From a virus: a stretch of DNA of 58,085 bases. The translations under genes were made by a program, and so were the position numbers. A model generated the notes under the pieces. The model saw only the letters and a program-made list of their open reading frames with translations, did no database searches and was not told where the DNA came from. Each line of letters starts with the position of its first letter. The first letter of the stretch is position 1. The stretch covers positions 1-58,085 of IMG/VR virus record IMGVR_UViG_3300047199_000067; one strand, given 5' to 3'. Of the stretch, positions 49,729 to 56,230 are shown one piece after another.

Positions 49729-50071
49729 TATGCCCTACAAAGTAGAAGTAGATATTGACCCGATGGAAATTACGGCAGAGGATTACGGGTACGATATCAA
49801 TTTTACAGTGAAGAAAGCGGATAACACGGCATTGTCATTAACAGGAATAAGTAAGGTCAAGTTTCAAGTCGTATCTGCGGACGATAGCAGAAGTATCCTG
49901 GATGTCGATTGTGTTGTTGTAGAGGCGGGTACAGGAAAGGTTAAGTATACGGTACAGAACGGCAATTTTAATAAAGCAGACCAATTTTTGGGCGCTCTGG
50001 AACTCCAATATACTACGAAGCGTATAACAACGAAGAAATTTTTTATGACTGTCAAGAAAAAATCTGCATAA
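49721..50071 (+). CDS. Probable structural protein (beta-sandwich)
   Basis: 116 residues, AAAGGAGGTGGC upstream. Alternating beta strands (INFTVKKADNTALSLTG, VKFQVVS, VKYTVQN) resemble the N-terminal domain of baseplate upper (BppU-like) proteins or an Ig-like decoration. No enzyme motif. Confidence 0.55.
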   Translation: MGDMPYKVEVDIDPMEITAEDYGYDINFTVKKADNTALSLTGISKVKFQVVSADDSRSILDVDCVVVEAGTGKVKYTVQNGNFNKADQFLGALELQYTTKRITTKKFFMTVKKKSA

Positions 50072-50083
50072 CATAAATTTTTC

Positions 50084-50112
50084 TTGCCTTTTATAAGAGT
50101 GTATGTTATATT
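50084..50112 (+). promoter_or_regulatory. Late-type promoter
   Basis: TTGCCT, 17-bp spacer containing TTTATAAGAGTGT, then TATATT and CGTGGTG. It shares 13-mers with both 38150 and 43278. Confidence 0.8.
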
Positions 50113-50159
50113 CGTGGTGTGGGTTCACGGAGTGTCCAGACAAGAAAGGAGAAAGAGCG

Positions 50160-50618
50160 ATGAAATACAGTGATATTAAAGTCAAAGGGTTTGCTCGCAT
50201 CCAGCTTGTAGACCCCACAAATGGAAAGATTACTGGCGATAGCGGTTGGAGGAAGAATACCGTAGTTAATCTTGGATTCCAAGATTATATCGTCGGTAGC
50301 ATTGGTGCTATAGGTGGCAGCAAGTCCGTAGCATATATGGCTATCGGAACAGGCGGCGCACCAGCGGCAGGCGATACCTCACTTTCGGGTGAGACAGGCG
50401 CAAGAGTTACCACAAGTAACAGTGCCGTTGCATCAAAGACCTTACAGTGTACGGCCCAATTTGCAGGAAGCTCAATGGGTTCAACCTGCACAATACAGAA
50501 CGTCGCATTGGTAAATGTATCAAGCGGCGGAACGATTCTGTGCGGTACGACCTATGCCACTTCACAGTGGGCAAGCAACCAGAATGTAAACGCCACTTAC
50601 CAACTTCGCTTCTCATAA
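50160..50618 (+). CDS. Probable virion structural or decoration protein
   Basis: 152 residues from ATG 50160. Beta-rich, Gly/Ser/Thr-rich (VAYMAIGTGGAPAAGDTSL) ending YQLRFS, like phage head-decoration or fibre-tip proteins. It has its own late promoter and terminator, a one-gene unit, which suggests high late expression. Confidence 0.6.
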   Translation: MKYSDIKVKGFARIQLVDPTNGKITGDSGWRKNTVVNLGFQDYIVGSIGAIGGSKSVAYMAIGTGGAPAAGDTSLSGETGARVTTSNSAVASKTLQCTAQFAGSSMGSTCTIQNVALVNVSSGGTILCGTTYATSQWASNQNVNATYQLRFS

Positions 50619-50680
50619 TCGATATTTTGATTAAGAAGGAGTAGATAAGAGGTAGTTCCTTTCGACTGGACGAACTTAAT

Positions 50681-50716
50681 AAATAGGAGAGAAGAAATTC
50701 TCTCCTATTTATTTTT
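50681..50716 (+). terminator. Rho-independent terminator
   Basis: A perfect 13-bp stem (AAATAGGAGAGAA / TTCTCTCCTATTT, GAAA loop) followed by ATTTTT. Confidence 0.95.
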
Positions 50717-50718
50717 AG

Positions 50719-50747
50719 TTGACATTGATGTTCTGATGATGTATAAT
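50719..50747 (+). promoter_or_regulatory. Consensus promoter for leaderless HNH gene
   Basis: TTGACA, exactly 17 bp, TATAAT. The likely +1 is at 50754, the A of the HNH start codon. Confidence 0.9.
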
Positions 50748-50753
50748 GTCGAT

Positions 50754-51221
50754 ATGCCTAAGGGTTTTTATATTACAAAAGAGGGCTATATTAAGGTCAT
50801 TAAGCCGAAAGACCACCCGAATAAAGGACGTTATATCTTTTTGCATAGACTTGTTATGGAGAAAAAATTAGGAAGATATTTACGTTCAGAGGAAAGAATT
50901 TATCATAGAGACGGCAATAAGCAGAATAATGCAGAAGAGAATTTAGAGTTGTTTGCAAACCAAAGTGCGCACGCACAGAGAGGAGTTATAGAAGGCAGAA
51001 AATATAAATTGTTATGGGATAAAGAGTGGATGATAGAACAATATATAAATAGGCAAAAATCGTGTAGTGAAATCGCAAAACAAGTTGGATGTAGAGAAGG
51101 AACGGTTAGGAACGCTTTAATAATACAAGGATTTAAGCGGCGTAGATATACGTTGACAAAACTCGCACTTGATAGTAGACTAAAAGGGGTTATGGTTAAA
51201 AAATTAAGGTCGAGAAAATAG
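50754..51221 (+). CDS. HNH homing endonuclease with HTH
   Basis: 155 residues from ATG 50754; two ATGs at 50736/50739 lie upstream of or inside the -10 box and are ruled out. YIFLHRLVMEKKLGR then YHRDGNKQNNAEENLEL is an HNH core with Asp-Gly-Asn in the usual place. SCSEIAKQVGCREGTVRNA is a C-terminal HTH for DNA recognition. AT-rich, no ribosome binding site, inserted in a gap between structural genes: a mobile intergenic endonuclease. Confidence 0.85.
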   Translation: MPKGFYITKEGYIKVIKPKDHPNKGRYIFLHRLVMEKKLGRYLRSEERIYHRDGNKQNNAEENLELFANQSAHAQRGVIEGRKYKLLWDKEWMIEQYINRQKSCSEIAKQVGCREGTVRNALIIQGFKRRRYTLTKLALDSRLKGVMVKKLRSRK

Positions 51222-51237
51222 AAAAAGGGGGACAAAG

Positions 51238-51798
51238 ATGAAAACACGTCAGAAAATTCCTGCCAGTATCAGTACAATTCTCAAAAAAAATAATTTAGGT
51301 ATCAAGCTCGATGTCGGTTGCGGCAGTAATAAGCAGCCTGGCTTTGTCGGTATGGATAAGAGGAAGGTCGAGGGAGTAGATATAGTCCACGACGCAGAAG
51401 TGTTCCCTTATCCATTACCAGATAATTGCTGTTCGCAAATATTGATGAGCCATTTAGTAGAGCATATCAAGCCCTGGTTGATGATAGATTTATTCAATGA
51501 ATTATGGAGGGTAATGCAACCAGAGGGGCAGTTATTAATATCTGCGCCCTACGGAGGGAGCTTCGGATTTTGGCAAGACCCGACCCATTGTAACGGATGT
51601 AACGAGGCAACGTGGACTTATTATGACCCCGATTATTTTTTATATAGGATATATCAGCCGAAGCCCTGGAGGATAGCAAGGAATGCCTGGTGGGAGACAG
51701 GCAATATGGAAGTCATAATGGAAAAAAGATTAACGGCAGTAATGTTAGAAAACCCGAAGGGCTTACCTACCAACGAGAATAAGGGGGTGGCAAAGTGA
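51238..51798 (+). CDS. SAM-dependent methyltransferase
   Basis: 186 residues. IKLDVGCGSNKQPGFVGMD is motif I/II of class I methyltransferases, and LMSHLVEHIKPW with MQPEGQLLISAPYGG are the later strands. This short UbiE/SPASM-like type is common in glycan clusters. Coupled to the following GT by a 4-base overlap. Confidence 0.82.
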   Translation: MKTRQKIPASISTILKKNNLGIKLDVGCGSNKQPGFVGMDKRKVEGVDIVHDAEVFPYPLPDNCCSQILMSHLVEHIKPWLMIDLFNELWRVMQPEGQLLISAPYGGSFGFWQDPTHCNGCNEATWTYYDPDYFLYRIYQPKPWRIARNAWWETGNMEVIMEKRLTAVMLENPKGLPTNENKGVAK

Positions 51799-52607
51799 AG
51801 AAGAAAACTATACAGTCAAATATGCAAGCCCCTAAGAGGGACGTATGGCAGGGATGGCAGAAGAAGGTTTGTATCGCAGTACCGACGACAGGGCAGGTTA
51901 GGGTGGAGTGGATGATGGCGAGGTTCAGCCAGGTCATACCAGTCAATTGGGCTAACGGAGATATATTCCAATATTTCGACCAATATTCGCCTATGGGATG
52001 GGCGGTAGCAGACGCAAGGAATTGTTGCGTACATTATTCCGTAACGGGCGGATTTGAGTGGACGCTGTTCATAGACCACGATGTGATATTACCGCCTGAT
52101 TGTTTCTTGAAGATGAACGAATATATGAGAAGCAAAAAGTACCCCGTGGTGTGCGGGCTTTATTATTGCAAAGGGTCGAACCCAGAGCCGTTGTTATTCA
52201 GAGGCAGAGGAACGTCGTATTACGATAAGTGGAAAAGGGGAGACAAGGTTTGGGTAGACGGAATCCCGATGGGGTGTACGTTGATACATAATAGCGTGAT
52301 GAAAGCCATATATGACGTATCAGAGCAATATACTTTAAAAACCCTGGGTGGTCCGCAGGTCAGCAGGAGAGTATTCGAGACTCCAAGAAAGGTATGGTAT
52401 GACCCCGAAGCAGGGACGTACAATACACAGATAGGGACAGAGGATTTATTCTGGTGCGACAGGGTGATGAAAGAAAAGATATTCGAGAAGTCGGGTTGGA
52501 AGAAGTTTCAAAAGATGCAGTATCCGTTTCTTTTAGATACTTCAATATTCTGCCAGCATATTGACGAGAGAGGTTTTATGTATCCTGCCAATGTAGGCAT
52601 ACGATAA
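51795..52607 (+). CDS. GT-A glycosyltransferase-like protein
   Basis: 270 residues, GTG start overlapping the previous stop. VCIAVPTTGQVRVEWMM at the start, WTLFIDHDVILPPD (DxD-type metal site) and GIPMGCTLIHNSVMKAI suit GT2-like enzymes found in phages. Third sugar transferase in this section. Confidence 0.75.
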   Translation: MKKKTIQSNMQAPKRDVWQGWQKKVCIAVPTTGQVRVEWMMARFSQVIPVNWANGDIFQYFDQYSPMGWAVADARNCCVHYSVTGGFEWTLFIDHDVILPPDCFLKMNEYMRSKKYPVVCGLYYCKGSNPEPLLFRGRGTSYYDKWKRGDKVWVDGIPMGCTLIHNSVMKAIYDVSEQYTLKTLGGPQVSRRVFETPRKVWYDPEAGTYNTQIGTEDLFWCDRVMKEKIFEKSGWKKFQKMQYPFLLDTSIFCQHIDERGFMYPANVGIR

Positions 52608-52618
52608 GGAGGATAGGT

Positions 52619-52825
52619 ATGGATGGAGATTTAGGCATAGACGTCAATGAGTCGGTAAGGGCTCAAGAAGCCTTCGGCGATTTAGCGCAGAAGCTCAAAG
52701 CAAAAGGCATAGGCGGTACTCTGCACCTGGTCAATGAGGAAGATAAAATAAAGGTCATAGACTCGGCTTGGCAGTTAAGCAAGACTATGGGTATGCCAGT
52801 AATAATTGTCGTGAGAGCAAGATAA
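52619..52825 (+). CDS. Small hypothetical protein
   Basis: 68 residues behind AAGGAGGATAG. Helix (ESVRAQEAFGDLAQKLKAKG) plus strand (MPVIIVVRAR). Unknown. Its stop lies three bases before the ncRNA promoter. Confidence 0.5.
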   Translation: MDGDLGIDVNESVRAQEAFGDLAQKLKAKGIGGTLHLVNEEDKIKVIDSAWQLSKTMGMPVIIVVRAR

Positions 52826-52828
52826 GGG

Positions 52829-52857
52829 TTGACAAAAAATAGAAGATATGATATGTT
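52829..52857 (+). promoter_or_regulatory. Promoter of the non-coding RNA
   Basis: TTGACA, 17-bp spacer, TATGTT. The predicted +1 near 52863 coincides with the first base pairs of the P1 helix of the downstream RNA. Confidence 0.8.
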
Positions 52858-52862
52858 TATTA

Positions 52863-53072
52863 TGGAGTGAGGAAAGGCTAAGTCAGGCGAAGGGTGCAAA
52901 CCCGATGTAACCGAAGCCACGCCGCCCGCTCCATCGATAGGTCGTCTAATGACAGCAGAAAGGCGACGATTGTATCCTATATAAGGTGCAATTAAGAAGC
53001 CCTGGTTAGGATAATTGGCGACTAATTCGTCTGTATGGAGGGTATTATGACAGAACGAGTTAGTCTTTTTTT
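52863..53072 (+). ncRNA. Structured non-coding RNA, about 210 nt, unknown class
   Basis: Between promoter and a terminator no ORF is credible, while paired segments are dense. P1: ATGGAGTG (52862) with CGCTCCAT (52927). Inside it GGCT/AGCC (52876/52915) and GGCG/CGCC (52886/52920) would cross, giving a pseudoknot, with a GGG/CCC hairpin at 52892. Next a two-part stem: ATAGG/CCTAT (52937/52976) and TCGTC/GACGA (52942/52965). Then CAATTA/TAATTG (52989/53012). Last, GACTAATTCGT/ACGAGTTAGTC (53020/53055) followed by seven T is an intrinsic terminator. No known family is recognised. Confidence 0.72.
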
Positions 53073-53077
53073 GTTTT

Positions 53078-53156
53078 GCGACGCCGTAAAAAAGAGTAGG
53101 TTGGGTGTCCCCTGTCCTGCTTTTCGCCCTTAAACAAGGCGACGGCGTTCTTTTTA
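53078..53156 (+). ncRNA. Second folded element with terminator
   Basis: GACGCCGT (53080) pairs with ACGGCGTT (53142), enclosing an AAAAG..AGG/CCT..CTTTT hairpin and a CGCC/GGCG hairpin: a three-way junction followed by TTTTTATTT. It could be a second RNA, the 3' part of the first, or a leader of the next gene. Confidence 0.5.
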
Positions 53157-53171
53157 TTTGTAGGAGGGTGT

Positions 53172-53351
53172 ATGTATAGTGAGTACCCCGACGACATAAT
53201 CAGACCCGTAGCATTTGTGATAAGCCAAGAGAAAGACAGGCAAGGAATAAGACATACGCCAGACGGGGATTGGCAGGACGCCATAAAGAGATTAGAAACG
53301 CAAGAGAGCGAAAGAATGAATATAATTCACAGAGGGGAAGTTGGCTATTAA
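53172..53351 (+). CDS. Small hypothetical protein
   Basis: 59 residues, MYSEYPDDIIRPVAFVISQE, behind TAGGAGGGTG. It lies between the RNA region and the fibre gene. No domain. Confidence 0.5.
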   Translation: MYSEYPDDIIRPVAFVISQEKDRQGIRHTPDGDWQDAIKRLETQESERMNIIHRGEVGY

Positions 53352-53364
53352 GGAGGCGATATAA

Positions 53365-55350
53365 ATGGCGAATATAGCCCATAAAAATTTAACAGGAACA
53401 GACCTACATAATCCTAAAGGTTTCAATGTATTGACAACGGATACTATATTCGACATTGACGCTTCGGGGAATACTGTTTTTAATAATGTCCAGAACGATA
53501 GGAATTTTACTTTTAAGACTTCTGCAAGCGTAGCTTCTTTATTTGTAGATGGTGGAAATGGATACGTTGGAGTTGGGACTGCTTCGCCTGAAAGACATCT
53601 TGATGTTTATGGGACTGTTCACCCGACGTCAGTAAGAGTAAGAAAAGTAGATGATACAGCAAACGGTGCGTATCTTTCCTTGTGGCACGAAAGAACTAAT
53701 CCTGCTAACGGAGATACGGTAGGGACAGTAGGTTGGAGCGGGACTAATAGCACACCAGCAGTAGTTGATTGCGGAAGAATAGAGGTGGAGTTATCAGCAG
53801 TTTTAGCTGGTGCTGAATATTCAAAGATGCACTTCCAAGTAAGGAGCAATGGTGTTACGGCGAGGGTATTGACCATTTATAACGGTTTAATTGGAATTGG
53901 TAGGGAGACTCCGACCGCTCATATTGACGTTTATGATAATACTACTGGAAGCAAGCAGATTAAGTTTCAGAATAGCTCAAGGACAACGTCATACGGAGTT
54001 GATGATACAGGAGGGTATGCAGAGGTAACAGGAAACTATCCGTTCAGAATATATACAAACAGTCAGCAAAGAGTATATATATCAGGGGCGGGTCAGGTTA
54101 ATATAGGCGGGGCAACGCCTTCGTATGATTTAGACGTTACTACGACAGCGACGACAGGAACAATATTGGGGGTTAGAGGGAGTAGCTTAACAACAGGTTC
54201 GTTAGGTTATTTTTACTCAAATAGTGCTGATGTTTCAGTAAGAAACTTGGTAGATATAATCAATGACAATAGTGCTTCCGTAGAAACAACCTGTTTGGCT
54301 ATAAGACAAGACGCAGGTAAAAGAGCTATATACGTAGAGTGCGTAGGGGACGCACCAGCTTTAAGGGTAACTGGAACAGGTATCGCTACAAGTTCAGCAC
54401 TTCAAATATATGCTGATTCTTTAACTACAGGAAGGGCTGCTTATTTTTATAGCAATAGTGCTGATGTGTCTACTCGTCATTTAGTAGAAATAATTAACAA
54501 CAACGGGGGAGCGACTGGGACTGATTGCTTGAGAATTGGTCAAGGCTCTCCTAATTGGGCGTTGAATATTGTCCCTGCCAATAATGGTGTGATAATTTAT
54601 AGCACGTCTGCTACGACAGGAAACTTGTTGCAGGTAAATGATGTAAGTACTCTTACATCTGGAAGGTTGGCATATTTTTATAGTAATTCCGCAGATGTTA
54701 CAGCAAGAAATCTTGTAGAAATAGTTAATGATAATAGTGCGGCGGTTGGGGCTACTTGCTTGAAAGTAATCCAAGTCGGCGGTGGAGCGAGTTCAGCAAT
54801 CATAGTGACTACCGCAGCTACCACAGGATGCGGAATCTCTATGGCAGGAGACTCTCTGACAACAGGTCAGTTGGCTTCGTTCTATTCTAATGGGACGGAT
54901 GCTAATGCTCGTAATCTCGTTCAGATAATCAATGATAACTCAGCCGCTTCGGGAGCAAAGTGTTTATATGTTCAGCAAGATGCAGACCAACTCGCTTTTT
55001 ATGTAATCGCAGCCGTAACAACTTATTATGGGATATATTCAAGGTGCGATAGCTTGACTACAGGACAGGCTGGGAGATTCGTTTCTAATTCATCGAACAC
55101 GGGAGCGTTTCAGGTCGTAGGCATATATAACGATAATTCTCTGGCAACAGGCGCAGTGTGTTTATACGCTCAACAGGATGCAGCGAACGTAGCTATTGAT
55201 GTGAATAGTACAGGAAACGGTGCTCATATAAGATTTAGAGGAGACCCAACCGTAGCGAGCCCTGTTGATGGTGATATGTGGTTCACAGGAACGGAGTTGA
55301 GATTAAGAATCGGAACGACCACTTATAAAGCTACATTAACCGCAGTTTAA
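53365..55350 (+). CDS. Tail-fibre-like repeat protein
   Basis: 661 residues, AAGGAGGCGA upstream. First half has three GxG(x)...P...LDV units (GVGTASPERHLDV, GIGRETPTAHIDV, NIGGATPSYDLDV), a motif common in phage fibres. Second half has five repeats of about 65-75 residues built on LTTG...FYSNSADV..RNLVEIINDNS and CL..Q, suggesting a trimeric beta-solenoid shaft. The end (SPVDGDMWFTGTELRLRIGT) is a usual fibre C-terminus. Likely host binding. Confidence 0.8.
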   Translation: MANIAHKNLTGTDLHNPKGFNVLTTDTIFDIDASGNTVFNNVQNDRNFTFKTSASVASLFVDGGNGYVGVGTASPERHLDVYGTVHPTSVRVRKVDDTANGAYLSLWHERTNPANGDTVGTVGWSGTNSTPAVVDCGRIEVELSAVLAGAEYSKMHFQVRSNGVTARVLTIYNGLIGIGRETPTAHIDVYDNTTGSKQIKFQNSSRTTSYGVDDTGGYAEVTGNYPFRIYTNSQQRVYISGAGQVNIGGATPSYDLDVTTTATTGTILGVRGSSLTTGSLGYFYSNSADVSVRNLVDIINDNSASVETTCLAIRQDAGKRAIYVECVGDAPALRVTGTGIATSSALQIYADSLTTGRAAYFYSNSADVSTRHLVEIINNNGGATGTDCLRIGQGSPNWALNIVPANNGVIIYSTSATTGNLLQVNDVSTLTSGRLAYFYSNSADVTARNLVEIVNDNSAAVGATCLKVIQVGGGASSAIIVTTAATTGCGISMAGDSLTTGQLASFYSNGTDANARNLVQIINDNSAASGAKCLYVQQDADQLAFYVIAAVTTYYGIYSRCDSLTTGQAGRFVSNSSNTGAFQVVGIYNDNSLATGAVCLYAQQDAANVAIDVNSTGNGAHIRFRGDPTVASPVDGDMWFTGTELRLRIGTTTYKATLTAV

Positions 55351-55430
55351 GGAGGTGAGCGCAAGGAACGTGTATAGTAAAAAGGGGACATTGATATTAA
55401 CCATATAACAAAACAGGGGGCTTGAAGAAG

Positions 55431-55781
55431 ATGAAGGCAAAGAAGATAGACTTAAAGAATTATTTTGTAAAGAATAACGACCCGTTAGGCACGACAGAGT
55501 CCAAAGAGGTCGAGTATAACGTCAAAGAGGCGATGGTCAATATTATAACCAGTCCTCAACAGAAGCATAAAGGGTTTAGGCAGTTATATTATGATGATAT
55601 AGCAAGAGAAATCCTTAATGCCAAAGAGGATTTTATTATCTTAGACCAATCGAAGTATGATGAGGTCTATAAGTGTTTTGACGATATTATAGGGTACTCA
55701 AGGAACGATGCCGAGCTTCTACGCAGGATTAAAGACGCAGAGACGGTAGAGCTTGAGGAGAAGAAAGAGGACAAGAAGTGA
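55431..55781 (+). CDS. Hypothetical protein downstream of fibre
   Basis: 116 residues from ATG 55431; an in-frame TTG at 55422 is too close to the G-rich site. Acidic/basic helical protein (YNVKEAMVNIITSPQQKHKG). Could be a tail assembly or fibre chaperone by position; no motif proves it. Confidence 0.5.
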   Translation: MKAKKIDLKNYFVKNNDPLGTTESKEVEYNVKEAMVNIITSPQQKHKGFRQLYYDDIAREILNAKEDFIILDQSKYDEVYKCFDDIIGYSRNDAELLRRIKDAETVELEEKKEDKK

Positions 55782-56218
55782 TAAGTCTTGTAATCAGAGG
55801 GTTATTGCTCGTAGCCTGTGGATGGCTATGGCGGATGGGCGGTAAGGAAGGCTACACGAAACTATTTCGCAGAGCAGGATGTGTCGCCACAATGGCTATA
55901 AGAATAATTTGGATACAGAACTGGCTTGGTTTGCTTTCTTTACCGCTCCTATTTTTGGCTTTTACTAAAGGATACGGCGAGAGTAGTTGGTTGATGATGA
56001 AGCTAAAGAATAAATGGCTCGTAAGGTTAGCTTGCGGGCTGATGTATTCGGCGGCTTCGGTGTTTATCCTATGGGGTAATTGGTGGTTATTCGGCTTTCA
56101 CGTAGCCGTTGTATCATTAGGGGTAATGCTCGCTGGTAATCAGAAGTTTAAGTTTGATGACCAGGCAGAGGAGTTTTATATAGGGCTACTCGTAGGGTCG
56201 TCTCCAATTTTAGCGTAA
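55778..56218 (+). CDS. Multi-pass membrane protein
   Basis: 146 residues, GTG start overlapping the previous stop. About four hydrophobic spans (4-20, 45-62, 80-97, 100-118), with a C-terminal soluble tail. Similar WRMGG-containing membrane proteins lie near phage tail-fibre genes. Function unknown, possibly superinfection exclusion or lysis-related. Confidence 0.6.
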   Translation: MISLVIRGLLLVACGWLWRMGGKEGYTKLFRRAGCVATMAIRIIWIQNWLGLLSLPLLFLAFTKGYGESSWLMMKLKNKWLVRLACGLMYSAASVFILWGNWWLFGFHVAVVSLGVMLAGNQKFKFDDQAEEFYIGLLVGSSPILA

Positions 56219-56230
56219 GATAGGTGGGTA

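Noticed and set aside
50736-50753. Upstream ATGs of the second HNH ORF
   Set aside because: They fall in the promoter spacer and directly before the -10 box, so they would not be in the transcript.
52863-53072. Resemblance to RNase P RNA (GAGGAAAG near the 5' end and ACAGAAC near the 3' end)
   Set aside because: The P4 bulge and other universal blocks are missing, and the 3' motif is part of the terminator stem. Likely chance.
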